NCBI GenBank assembly: GCA_030731685.1
Contig: JANQTO010000497.1
Coordinates: 1-9,411 of the forward strand
Length of the DNA stretch: 9,411 bases
Reading direction: 5' to 3'
Origin: Nonlabens sp.
GTDB taxonomy: Bacteria > Bacteroidota > Bacteroidia > Flavobacteriales > Flavobacteriaceae
Numbering within the stretch: the first letter of the stretch is position 1; each line of letters starts with the position of its first letter. The notes under the pieces are model-generated. The model worked only from the letters and a program-made list of their open reading frames with translations. It had not been told where the DNA came from and ran no database searches. The position numbers were made by a program, and so were the translations under genes. This document shows positions 1 to 6,739 of the stretch, one piece after another.

Positions 1-711
1 TGGCGCTTTTCATTTGACTCACAAACGGGAGAACTTTATATTGCCGATGTTGGTCAGAACGCATTTGAAGAAATAAACAAATCAGTAACTACACAAACAG
101 GTGCTTTAAACTACGGCTGGCGTTGTTACGAAGGCGATAGTGCTTTCAACACGGCAAACTGTCCAAATGTTGCATCGCTGGAACAACCACTTGTTTCCAT
201 AAGCCACAATAACGGCTCCTGTTCCATAACTGGAGGTTATGTTTATAGAGGTACTGCCATCCCTGCACTAGTCGGCTCCTATTTGTTTACAGATTTTTGT
301 TTTGCAAGCATCGGCGCGGTGGACCAGTCGGGAAACCTGACTTACTTAGCAAATTTTTCTGGAAATACGTTTTCTACTTTTGGAGTTGACTCCAGTAATG
401 AAATGTACGTAGCATCTATCAATAACGGTACGATTTCAAAAATAGTAAGCACGCTGAACGTACCAGAAATTGCCGCACGTGCACTAAACTTGACTCCAAA
501 CCCAGCTAAAAATACCATAAGCATTAACGATGTTCAGACACTCGTCCTGAAGGACATTGTAATCGCAGATATGGCAGGAAGAGTTGTTATAGAACATAAG
601 CTACTCAATGCTCAATCCATAGACATCTCTAAGCTTCAAAGCGGCATGTACATTCTAAGCGCAGTAGACAGCAATGGAAATACAAGAACGAGCAAGTTCC
701 TAAAAGAATAG
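1..711 (+). CDS. PQQ-dependent sugar dehydrogenase-like secreted protein with T9SS sorting domain, C-terminal part (5' truncated by window edge)
   Basis: The frame is open from base 1 to a TAG at 709-711, giving 236 visible residues; the start lies outside the window. Residues 1-150 resemble the end of the glucose/sorbosone dehydrogenase (GSDH) beta-propeller: WRFSFD at 1-6, ELYIADVGQN at 11-20, NYGWRCYEG at 37-45 and ITGGYVYRG at 76-84 are typical of that family. Its members oxidise sugars or other alcohols using PQQ. Residues 163-236 form a type A T9SS sorting domain: LNLTPNPAKNT near its start, a DMAGRVV strand, LQSGMYIL and a basic FLKE end. Such a domain sends the protein through the outer membrane and is normally cleaved there. 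Four cysteines (42, 54, 74, 100) fit an exported protein. The substrate cannot be told. Family call is good; enzymatic activity is inferred because the catalytic N-terminal portion is not seen. Confidence 0.85.
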   Translation, partial: WRFSFDSQTGELYIADVGQNAFEEINKSVTTQTGALNYGWRCYEGDSAFNTANCPNVASLEQPLVSISHNNGSCSITGGYVYRGTAIPALVGSYLFTDFCFASIGAVDQSGNLTYLANFSGNTFSTFGVDSSNEMYVASINNGTISKIVSTLNVPEIAARALNLTPNPAKNTISINDVQTLVLKDIVIADMAGRVVIEHKLLNAQSIDISKLQSGMYILSAVDSNGNTRTSKFLKE

Positions 712-795
712 GTTAAGGAATTAGAGTCGATGCGTGATTGCTATGGAGGTTCCTATCACCCGTTTAAAACGTCCCTTTCCATTAAATGAATTACT

Positions 796-803
796 TACAT
801 TTG
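796..803 (+). promoter_or_regulatory. candidate Bacteroidota -7 box (TACATTTG) for rpoN
   Basis: TACATTTG matches the Bacteroidota primary-sigma -7 consensus TAnnTTTG exactly and lies 79 nt upstream of the rpoN ATG, in the only spacer before the gene. I see no convincing -33 TTG at the right distance. A one-mismatch alternative, TATAATTG, lies closer at 844-851. Perfect matches to so short a motif also occur by chance, so this is a suggestion only. Confidence 0.35.
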
Positions 804-881
804 TATTAACACAATTTTAGTCAAGAAGCCTTCCATTGATGCGTATAATTGGTTTAAATTAGAAGTTAAGAATCAAGTCAC

Positions 882-2345
882 ATGCTCAAACAGTCGTTAA
901 GTTTTAAGCTTTCGCAAAAGCTATCTCCGCAACAAATACAGTTAATGAAACTGATACAGCTGCCTACGCAAGAGTTTGAACAACGCGTAAAGTCTGAACT
1001 TGAAGAAAATCCTGCTCTGGACAGTGGTAACGAAAAAAGCGAAGACGAGTACGACGAGTTCTCTAACCAGGATGATCAGGATTACGACAATGATAGTGAA
1101 ACCATTGAAGCTGATATTAACGTAGACGATTATTTAAGCGACGACGACATTCCTGAATATCGCACCCAAGCAAATAATTATAGTGCAGACGATGAAGACC
1201 GCAACATACCTTATGCCGCAGGAAAATCGTTTACCCAAACACTTAATGAGCAACTCGATACATTAAGGTTGACTGAGGAACAAGAGGCTATTGCAGAGTT
1301 CCTCGTAGGCAGCATAGACGAGAGCGGTTACATAAGACGCTCGCTAGAGGACATTACAGACGACCTTGCTTTTACCTCAAATATTTTTACCGAAGTTGCG
1401 GTTGTTGAAAAGGTGCTCAAGATTGTACAGACATTAGATCCTGCAGGAGTAGGTGCTAGAGATTTACGAGAGTGTTTGTTGATTCAGCTTTCGCGAAAGC
1501 GTAAAAACGACAGCACAGAGCTCGCAATCAAACTTATACGAGACTCATTTGATGCCTTTAGTAAAAAGCACTATGCAAAAATAGTTTCCAAATATAATCT
1601 TGAAGAAGACGAATTACGAGATGCTATAGATGAGATTGCACACTTGAATCCAAAGCCAGGTGGTTCCATATCTGGCGGAAATTTACGTGCTGTAGAACAG
1701 GTAATTCCAGATTTCAATATACGCATTAAAGATGGCGTTCTAGAACTTACGCTAAATGGTCGTAACGCGCCAGAATTGCACGTTTCTAAGGATTACTCCA
1801 ATATGCTTAAAGGCTACAAAGAAGCAAAGGAAAAGAGCAAGTCACAAAAAGATGCGGTCATGTTTATTAAACAAAAGCTAGACGGCGCAAAATGGTTTAT
1901 AGAAGCCATAAAGCAGCGTCAAGAAACGTTATTTGTTACTATGTCCTCGATTATGAACTATCAAGAGGAATATTTTCTAACTGGCGATGAGCGCAACTTG
2001 AGACCTATGATTCTTAAAGACATTGCAGACGAGATAGGCATGGACGTGTCTACCGTTTCTCGTGTCGCCAACTCTAAGTATGTAGACACACCATATGGCA
2101 CTAAACTTATAAAGGAATTTTTCTCAGAGTCTATGACTAATACTGATGGTGAGGAAGTATCAACGCGAGAAATCAAGAAAATTCTTGAAACGGTTATAGG
2201 GGATGAAATAAAACGCAAACCACTTACCGACCAGCGACTTGCAGAAATTCTAAAAGAAAAAGGTTATCCTATAGCTCGTAGAACGGTCGCAAAATACAGA
2301 GAGCAGCTCGACATACCCGTTGCACGTTTACGCAAAGAAATTTAG
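882..2345 (+). CDS. rpoN: RNA polymerase sigma-54 factor RpoN
   Basis: Complete 487-aa sigma-54, of normal family length. It directs RNA polymerase to -24/-12 promoters and needs AAA+ activators to open DNA. Region I (1-47) begins MLKQSLSFKLSQKLSPQQIQ and is rich in Gln and Leu, the activator-responsive segment. Region II (about 48-110) is strongly acidic. The core-binding domain covers roughly 115-300, with typical LDPAGVGARDLRECL at 185-199 and HLNPKPGG at 254-261. A helix-turn-helix lies near 376-400 (LKDIADEIGMDVSTVSRVAN). The diagnostic RpoN box ARRTVAKYRE is at 465-474. The ATG at 882 is chosen because region I starts right there. The next gene follows 5 nt after the stop, so the two are probably cotranscribed. 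The gene contains one exact and one near copy of a 14-bp palindrome. No sigma-54 activator gene lies in the window. Confidence 0.97.
   Translation: MLKQSLSFKLSQKLSPQQIQLMKLIQLPTQEFEQRVKSELEENPALDSGNEKSEDEYDEFSNQDDQDYDNDSETIEADINVDDYLSDDDIPEYRTQANNYSADDEDRNIPYAAGKSFTQTLNEQLDTLRLTEEQEAIAEFLVGSIDESGYIRRSLEDITDDLAFTSNIFTEVAVVEKVLKIVQTLDPAGVGARDLRECLLIQLSRKRKNDSTELAIKLIRDSFDAFSKKHYAKIVSKYNLEEDELRDAIDEIAHLNPKPGGSISGGNLRAVEQVIPDFNIRIKDGVLELTLNGRNAPELHVSKDYSNMLKGYKEAKEKSKSQKDAVMFIKQKLDGAKWFIEAIKQRQETLFVTMSSIMNYQEEYFLTGDERNLRPMILKDIADEIGMDVSTVSRVANSKYVDTPYGTKLIKEFFSESMTNTDGEEVSTREIKKILETVIGDEIKRKPLTDQRLAEILKEKGYPIARRTVAKYREQLDIPVARLRKEI
908..921. repeat. near-copy of 14-bp palindrome (GCTTTCGCAAAAGC)
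   Basis: This differs from GCTTTCGCGAAAGC by one base (A at 916). It lies within rpoN and encodes part of LSQKL at residues 10-14. See the exact copies at 1487-1500 and 8652-8665. Confidence 0.6.
1487..1500. repeat. 14-bp perfect palindrome GCTTTCGCGAAAGC, copy in rpoN
   Basis: Exact self-complementary 14-mer inside rpoN, encoding part of QLSRKR (residues 202-207). The same 14-mer occurs at 8652-8665 in an unrelated gene in a different reading phase, so protein similarity does not explain it. Confidence 0.85.
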
Positions 2346-2350
2346 AGGGC

Positions 2351-2956
2351 ATGAAGTGGTTCTTAAGGGCATGGAGCTATATCGCTAACCCTATTTTTGT
2401 GCCTGCGCTAGTAAGCTTATGGTATTTTTTAGAGGTAAGCATGTCTGACCCTGAGTTGATGCGCACTAAAATGTATCTCATTCTCATCCTAACCGCGGCC
2501 ATTCCTATTCTCCTATTTCTTGTTTTGAAAATATTGAAGGCAGTAACGACCATTCATCTATCTGAAGTTCGAGAACGTATTACTCCACTAATATGTTACT
2601 GTGTTTTGCTCATAATTTTATTACGTGGCGTTTTTAGAGATGGCTTGCACCAGCCACTGTACTATTTTTTCATAGGAACACTCATGGCAAGCTTTGTATC
2701 GCTCGCACTCGCTATCGTACGATATAAAATAAGCTTGCATATGCTAGCTGCCGGCGGCGCTCTGGGGTTTGTGCTATTGATAAGCTATAAACTAAGCTTG
2801 CCTATGCTATACACCATCATGGTTATAATTATGGCAAGTGGCATCACGGCGTCTTCTAGATTATTCATGAAGGCACATAAGGGACACGAATTGTGGTTCG
2901 GAATAGGTATAGGTTTTCTAAGTCAAATAATAGTTGGCTCCTACTATACCATCTAA
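2351..2956 (+). CDS. integral membrane protein with degenerate PAP2-phosphatase motifs
   Basis: 201-aa polytopic membrane protein with about five or six hydrophobic segments (roughly 11-28, 40-62, 79-95, 102-124, 131-160, 181-198). Its layout recalls PAP2 lipid phosphatases such as undecaprenyl-pyrophosphate phosphatases. A motif-3-like stretch has S169-R170, H176 and E180, against the family's SR-x5-H-x3-D. A motif-2-like stretch has S128 and H130, against PSGH. A motif-1-like stretch is R74-E-R76-I-T-P79, against K-x6-RP. The fit is partial: the motif-3 Asp is Glu and the motif-2 Pro and Gly are lost. It may be a diverged enzyme or a catalytically dead relative. It starts 5 nt after the rpoN stop and probably shares its transcript. 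It converges on the beta-barrel gene with only 23 nt between the stops and no obvious terminator hairpin there. The PAP2 link is my reading of motifs, not a database match. Confidence 0.75.
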   Translation: MKWFLRAWSYIANPIFVPALVSLWYFLEVSMSDPELMRTKMYLILILTAAIPILLFLVLKILKAVTTIHLSEVRERITPLICYCVLLIILLRGVFRDGLHQPLYYFFIGTLMASFVSLALAIVRYKISLHMLAAGGALGFVLLISYKLSLPMLYTIMVIIMASGITASSRLFMKAHKGHELWFGIGIGFLSQIIVGSYYTI

Positions 2957-2979
2957 GATTACCAAGTATAAAGCAAGAT

Positions 2980-3690
2980 TTAAAGTAAGTAAAATTCTAC
3001 ACCAAATTTAATAGGCTGTAGATTTACCGCTTCACCATTTACCCTTGCACTACTATTAAACAGCGGATTCAAATCGTACTGCACAAATGCATTAAAACTA
3101 CCGTTGCCCACAGTTAAGCTGGCTGCATAACGCAATAGGTCCAACTCGCTAATGTTCCTATTTCTAAAAGAACCGTCTCGGTCTTGATATTTAGCTACAT
3201 GCGAGAAAACGTAAGAAACCTTTGCGCCCGCATGAATACGCCAGAAGGTATGCTCTGTAGGAGTCGACGTGCGCCAGCGATACTGAATAGGTACTTCTAG
3301 TTGGTTTGTAATAAAACGGTTTCGTGTTATGCCACTCACATCTTCAATAATACTGAATGACGTCGTGCCGTTTACGGTTTCACCTATCAACAAATTGGTA
3401 TTGTAAGTACTGCGCCCTAAGCCGAATCCTATTCCAATAGCTTTATTACGTCGTTTATTAAAAGGCATATCTCTAATAAACCCAATATGAAAACCACCAG
3501 AAAATCCATTTTGAGAAAATGAAGTAGGCTCATTATTTATGAGGTTAAATGCAAGTGAGATGTATATCTGGTCTTCTCTATAAAGAGAATCCACAACGTT
3601 AGGAATTACATTAGTTACAGTTTGCTCAGACTTTTGACCAAAGGCTACACTTGTTCCTATAATAAATATTAAAACCGCTAGCATTTTCAT
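2980..3690 (-). CDS. outer-membrane beta-barrel protein (PorT/porin-like family)
   Basis: The likely product is 236 aa, starting at the ATG at 3690. Residues 1-18 (MKMLAVLIFIIGTSVAFG) form a signal peptide with probable cleavage before Q19. The mature part alternates polar and hydrophobic residues as in a small barrel, with typical stretches QIYISLAFNL, GGFHIGFIRDMPF, KAIGIGFGLGRSTY, LEVPIQYRWR and a C-terminal FGVEFYLL. This resembles the small outer-membrane barrels (OMP_b-brl type) common in Bacteroidota. A longer reading frame starts at 3759, but that start falls beyond the exb terminator hairpin and would add non-signal residues, so I reject it. ATGs at 3720 and 3705 remain possible. A TATATTTG box ends 4 nt before the chosen ATG, so the mRNA may have almost no leader. 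It follows the exb operon in the same direction, behind the terminator. Function unknown; it is not clearly the T9SS protein PorT itself. Confidence 0.8.
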   Translation of the reverse strand: MKMLAVLIFIIGTSVAFGQKSEQTVTNVIPNVVDSLYREDQIYISLAFNLINNEPTSFSQNGFSGGFHIGFIRDMPFNKRRNKAIGIGFGLGRSTYNTNLLIGETVNGTTSFSIIEDVSGITRNRFITNQLEVPIQYRWRTSTPTEHTFWRIHAGAKVSYVFSHVAKYQDRDGSFRNRNISELDLLRYAASLTVGNGSFNAFVQYDLNPLFNSSARVNGEAVNLQPIKFGVEFYLL

Positions 3691-3694
3691 AGCA

Positions 3695-3702
3695 CAAATA
3701 TA
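3695..3702 (-). promoter_or_regulatory. candidate -7 box (TATATTTG) for the beta-barrel gene
   Basis: Read on the minus strand, TATATTTG matches TAnnTTTG exactly. It lies between the exb terminator and the ATG at 3690, with 4 nt between box and start codon. Transcription would begin about at the ATG. No good -33 element is seen; the T-tract of the terminator occupies that region. Confidence 0.4.
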
Positions 3703-3720
3703 CATTAGAAGTATCTTCAT

Positions 3721-3751
3721 AAAAAAAGCCGTTTCACAAGAAACGGCTTTT
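3721..3751 (-). terminator. intrinsic terminator of the exbB-exbD operon
   Basis: A perfect 12-bp stem joins AAAAGCCGTTTC (3724-3735) and GAAACGGCTTTT (3740-3751) with a 4-nt loop. On the minus strand it is followed by seven T residues (3727-3721, partly within the stem). It begins 18 nt past the stop of the second exbD, the usual place for a Rho-independent terminator. Confidence 0.9.
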
Positions 3752-3769
3752 GAATACATTTGAAAAGTC

Positions 3770-4255
3770 TTATCGACGTAAATTATTCATAGGGTCACCT
3801 TTGGTGGCCGTGTAGTTAATCTTCAAGGCATTTGCACGTCTTAGTTGTTCTTTTACATCTGTAAGCACACCAACCGTAGCCTCTCGGTCTACTTTAAGTG
3901 AAACCATCATTTGATTTTGAATATCTTCGGCCATAGCGTTACGTTTAGTATTTACGTAATCATAAACACGCGCCGCTGGAGATATTTTATCACCTAACTG
4001 AATTACAGCGTTGTCACCAAATTGTTTCTGATAAGCCGCTGTTGGTTTCCCCACATAAATGTAAATCAACATGCTTCTGTCTTCCAGTTTCTCAACTTGA
4101 TTTGCTGCTGGAAGTCTATTCTCCACACTTAATTCATCTTCACGCATAACAGTTGCAACCATGAAAAAGAACAATAACATAAATACGATGTCTGGTAATG
4201 AAGCTGTAGATATTGCTGGAACATCGCCGCCTTTCTTTTTTGAAAATTTAGACAT
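3770..4255 (-). CDS. exbD: ExbD/TolR family protein, second copy
   Basis: 161 aa, close to usual ExbD length. It has a short basic cytoplasmic N-terminus (MSKFSKKKGG), one transmembrane helix at about 20-37 (LPDIVFMLLFFFMVATVM) and a periplasmic domain to 161. D22 in the helix matches the essential proton-carrying Asp of ExbD/TolR. ExbD works with ExbB as an inner-membrane proton-driven motor that powers TonB or Tol-type envelope functions. This is the last gene of the operon: it starts 8 nt after the upstream exbD stop and is followed by the terminator at 3721-3751. It differs strongly from the other ExbD outside the helix, so the two probably have separate roles or form a heteromer; this is inference. 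Confidence 0.92.
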   Translation of the reverse strand: MSKFSKKKGGDVPAISTASLPDIVFMLLFFFMVATVMREDELSVENRLPAANQVEKLEDRSMLIYIYVGKPTAAYQKQFGDNAVIQLGDKISPAARVYDYVNTKRNAMAEDIQNQMMVSLKVDREATVGVLTDVKEQLRRANALKINYTATKGDPMNNLRR

Positions 4256-4263
4256 AGTGCGTT

Positions 4264-4887
4264 TTAGTTTTTAGTAGGTTCACCTTCGGACAAGTTTCTT
4301 GGATACAGGTCTGCTATTTTTGCTATTTTCTCTTGAAGTTCAAAATATTCTGGTTCTTCACGGTCCTCCTTAGGCCAGTCAGCTGCACGTTTCACCATGG
4401 ATGTATACGCCTCACCATAGCGTGACATTGCTTCGCGGTCTCTAAGTACATTGTAGGCTTTCACTAGCTCATTCATAACAGTCGCGTACATATTATATGT
4501 GGCGAGTCTGTCATTAAATAGAGAAATAACAGCTTTTTGTGGATTTTCAGAAGATTCTGGGTCACGATCACCTTGGCAGTAATTACAAGTTTTACCAGGT
4601 TCTGTGCTACCACCGTTGTCTAAGAATTTTTGAGCCATTTCACTCAAATCTTTCACCTCAACTACATCGTCTTGAACGAGCAGCTGATTGTCTGAGTTCA
4701 CAATTACTTGGAAAACATGTCTCTGTCTAACCTCTGGTTGTTCCACATCGGGCTGCTCTGGCGGTAACTTGCTTGTAATACCACTGTCCACCTCAATAGT
4801 TGTTGTAACTAAGAAGAAAATCAGAAGCAAGAACGCAATGTCTGCCATAGAGCCCGCATTTACTTCGGGAGCTGCTCTTTTAGCCAT
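4264..4887 (-). CDS. exbD: ExbD/TolR family protein, long form with CxxC insert
   Basis: 207 aa, longer than a typical ExbD (about 140 aa). The N-terminus MAKRAAPEVNAGSMADIAFL leads into one transmembrane helix (about 15-32), with the conserved motor Asp at D16. The periplasmic part has a usual ExbD-like core (about 55-90 and 117-150). It is interrupted by an insert containing C101-N-Y-C104 followed by QGDRDP, and extended by a charged, probably helical tail (150-207). The two cysteines could form a disulfide or bind a metal in the periplasm. It starts 6 nt after the unknown membrane protein's stop and ends 8 nt before the second exbD, so translation is probably coupled. Two adjacent exbD genes are a known feature of flavobacterial TonB-system operons. 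Confidence 0.92.
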   Translation of the reverse strand: MAKRAAPEVNAGSMADIAFLLLIFFLVTTTIEVDSGITSKLPPEQPDVEQPEVRQRHVFQVIVNSDNQLLVQDDVVEVKDLSEMAQKFLDNGGSTEPGKTCNYCQGDRDPESSENPQKAVISLFNDRLATYNMYATVMNELVKAYNVLRDREAMSRYGEAYTSMVKRAADWPKEDREEPEYFELQEKIAKIADLYPRNLSEGEPTKN

Positions 4888-4893
4888 AGTGTG

Positions 4894-5361
4894 TTATTTT
4901 TTAAGTAGTTTCGATACTCCAGTCCATGCTATAGAAGCCACAGCTAGAAATCCAACGATATAAAATGTAATAAGTGACGCACCTATTACTTTTGATTCTC
5001 CACTTGTAAGTGGATCGTCACCAGTATCTACAAGTTCATTGAACATGTCGGCATCATTACCATTAGAGAACGCATAAGATACTCCTATTATTACAACTGC
5101 AATACCAATTGCAATACCAGCACTTTTGAGTTTCTGTGGGCTGCTTAGCAAATTCTTTACTAGGAAAATAACAACGAGTGCTACCGCAATAAGCATTACG
5201 ATATATGTCAGAAACATCATAGGAGAAAGCGTAACCGCCTGCACCCCATCTGTATCCATTTTTATAGCCTCATCACCTACAGACACTGTGTAGAAAAAGA
5301 ACACGGCAGCGATTAAGCAAAGCCCTAGCACGGCGTATTTTAATACTTTATGTAAAACCAT
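4894..5361 (-). CDS. four-helix membrane protein of unknown function in the exb operon
   Basis: 155 aa with four predicted membrane helices at about 8-27, 46-70, 79-98 and 125-145. The 2-3 turn and the C-terminus are lysine-rich (KNLLSSPQKLK; KLLKK) and the loops at 28-45 and 99-124 are acidic. By the positive-inside rule, both ends and the 2-3 turn face the cytoplasm and the two acidic loops face the periplasm. There is no recognisable catalytic motif and I do not recognise the family. It lies between exbB (32 nt) and the first exbD (6 nt) in the same direction, so it is almost certainly coexpressed with the motor genes. It could be a regulatory or structural partner of the ExbB-ExbD complex, but that rests on position only. 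Confidence 0.85.
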   Translation of the reverse strand: MVLHKVLKYAVLGLCLIAAVFFFYTVSVGDEAIKMDTDGVQAVTLSPMMFLTYIVMLIAVALVVIFLVKNLLSSPQKLKSAGIAIGIAVVIIGVSYAFSNGNDADMFNELVDTGDDPLTSGESKVIGASLITFYIVGFLAVASIAWTGVSKLLKK

Positions 5362-5393
5362 TATTTGGGTTTTTAAATGTTAGAACTATAAGA

Positions 5394-6197
5394 CTATAAT
5401 TTACCGTTCTTGTAATCAACAAGAATATCGATAAGCGTGATAGATGCATCTTCCATATCGTTAACGATAGCATCAATCTTTGCAATGATATAGTTATAAA
5501 AAATTTGAAGTATAATAGCTACCACAAGACCAAATACAGTTGTAAGAAGTGCTACTTTAATACCTGTTGCAACAAGTGTAGGATCCATTGCTCCAGCTTC
5601 TGCAATACTATCAAAAGACTGAATCATACCTATTACAGTTCCCATGAAACCAAGCATCGGCGCAAGTGCAATAAATAAAGATACCCAAGAAACGTTTTTC
5701 TCAAGCTGTCCCATTTGAACACCTCCGTAAGCTACAACTGCTTTTTCAGCTGCTTCAACACTTTCGTCTGCTCTATCAAGACCTTGGTAATAAATAGAGG
5801 CAACAGGGCCTTTTGTATTACGACACACATCTTTTGCAGCTTCTACGCCACCGCTCTTAAGTGCAGCCTCAACATCGGCAGCAAGCTTTTTAGAGTTTGT
5901 AGTAGAAAGATTTAAGTAGATTATTCTCTCAATTGCAATAGCAAGACCTAAAATAAGACATAAAAGAACGATACCCATAAAGAATGGTCCACCTTCTATA
6001 AAACGTCTTTTTAATTCCTGGTGAAAAGTGATGTCCTCTTTAGGCGCATCGGCTTTCGCCTCTTCTTGTTGTGACGCTGCTGTTGCAGTTGTCATTGTAA
6101 CAGTCGTTACGGCTGTTGTTGTGCTTGCAGTTGCAGTTGTAGACACGCTGAATATCATAACTACTGCCATGAACAAAATTGAAAGTGATTGCTTCAT
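5394..6197 (-). CDS. exbB: ExbB/TolQ/MotA family proton-channel protein with signal peptide-like N-terminus
   Basis: 267 aa. The core carries the family's three helices: about 72-94, 168-193 and 212-235. The diagnostic LAPMLGFMGTVIGMIQSF stretch lies at 178-195 and KVALLTTVFGLVVAI at 214-228. Conserved polar residues T187 and T219/T220 line the predicted proton path. The large cytoplasmic loop (95-167) is typical. With the ExbD proteins it should form the inner-membrane motor. The N-terminus is extended: residues 1-24 look like a cleavable signal peptide (MKQSLSILFMAVVMIFSVST), followed by a Thr/Ala-rich segment (21-42) and a charged linker (44-65). It is the first gene of the operon. The 5' leader is A/T-rich, with no Shine-Dalgarno, as usual in Bacteroidota. 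The ATG at 6197 is favoured because it gives the signal sequence. Confidence 0.94.
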   Translation of the reverse strand: MKQSLSILFMAVVMIFSVSTTATASTTTAVTTVTMTTATAASQQEEAKADAPKEDITFHQELKRRFIEGGPFFMGIVLLCLILGLAIAIERIIYLNLSTTNSKKLAADVEAALKSGGVEAAKDVCRNTKGPVASIYYQGLDRADESVEAAEKAVVAYGGVQMGQLEKNVSWVSLFIALAPMLGFMGTVIGMIQSFDSIAEAGAMDPTLVATGIKVALLTTVFGLVVAIILQIFYNYIIAKIDAIVNDMEDASITLIDILVDYKNGKL

Positions 6198-6238
6198 TTT
6201 AAAATTATTGATTATTTGATTTTTTTCTTGTTAAGGGG

Positions 6239-6246
6239 TAAAGATA
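6239..6246 (-). promoter_or_regulatory. candidate -7 box (TATCTTTA) for the exb operon
   Basis: On the minus strand TATCTTTA differs from TAnnTTTG only in the last base and lies 41 nt before the exbB ATG. It would give an A/T-rich leader of about 35 nt. No clear -33 TTG is seen, so support is weak. Confidence 0.3.
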
Positions 6247-6539
6247 TAATTCTTTCGGCTAAAATAGAACATATCGTATTAAGCTATCGTTAAAATTTCT
6301 TAGAATTTAATCGCGAGCCCTGAACAATGACGCTCATTAAAGAGTCGACCTAAACATAACAATCTAATTTAAAGATTATTGCACAACAACGGATAAAGCG
6401 TCTCGATGATAACATAATTTCATAACCTAGCTTAAAAAAATCAAAATTCAAGAAAACAACAGCTTATCACACGGTATTTCAAGGCTATCAAACGTGATTT
6501 TACGATTCATTGATACCTATTTTCAATTCTTGTAAAAAC

Positions 6540-6574
6540 AACAATCCCAGCAGGTTTTTCCTGCTGGGATTGTT
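6540..6574 (-). terminator. strong hairpin, probable intrinsic terminator
   Basis: A perfect 15-bp stem joins AACAATCCCAGCAGG (6540-6554) and CCTGCTGGGATTGTT (6560-6574) with a 5-nt loop of T (A on the minus strand). Read on the minus strand it is followed by GTTTTTAC, a short T-run. On the plus strand no T-run follows, so minus-strand action is favoured. The nearest upstream gene on that strand ends 222 nt away, which is unusually far. Confidence 0.7.
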
Positions 6575-6739
6575 AAGACATTGCAAAATCCTTAAAAAGA
6601 AAAGAATGTTTTTGCGATGAGCGTTATCAAACCTTTTAAAAAGTGATATGCTTCAAGTAGAAATCCTGTACTCTTGATTATCATGGATAGTACTTATTTA
6701 ATGTTAAGGGATATGCAATATCAAGATAAATATCCAAAA

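Noticed and set aside
342..524. Minus-strand reading frame inside the GSDH-like gene (and 1961-2218 inside rpoN)
   Set aside because: Both are antisense shadows of conserved coding sequence with no recognisable domain.
283..711. A stand-alone 142-aa gene beginning at 283
   Set aside because: The first codon is TTG, and the same frame is open back to base 1 with clear GSDH-family motifs, so this is only the end of a larger gene.
2730..2809. Imperfect 17-bp direct repeat TAAGCTTGCMTATGCTA (2730-2746 and 2793-2809) in the PAP2-like gene
   Set aside because: It is in frame 21 codons apart and encodes similar helix residues (K-I/L-S-L-x-M-L). Only two copies exist and chance within a hydrophobic repeat is plausible.
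3691..3759. N-terminal extension of the beta-barrel gene to a start at 3759
   Set aside because: It would be encoded by the exb terminator hairpin and T-tract and would bury the signal peptide. The ATG at 3690 gives a clean signal peptide.
4539..4963. Plus-strand reading frames opposite the exbD and four-helix genes (and similar ones at 5715-5915, 6028-6219, 6782-7012 and 7143-7334)
   Set aside because: They lie antisense to well-supported genes, show no family motif, and have compositions expected from reading those genes backwards.
6540..6574. The 15-bp inverted repeat as a transposon end or MITE
   Set aside because: The short 5-nt loop and the T-run on one side fit a terminator. No second copy, transposase or target duplication is visible.
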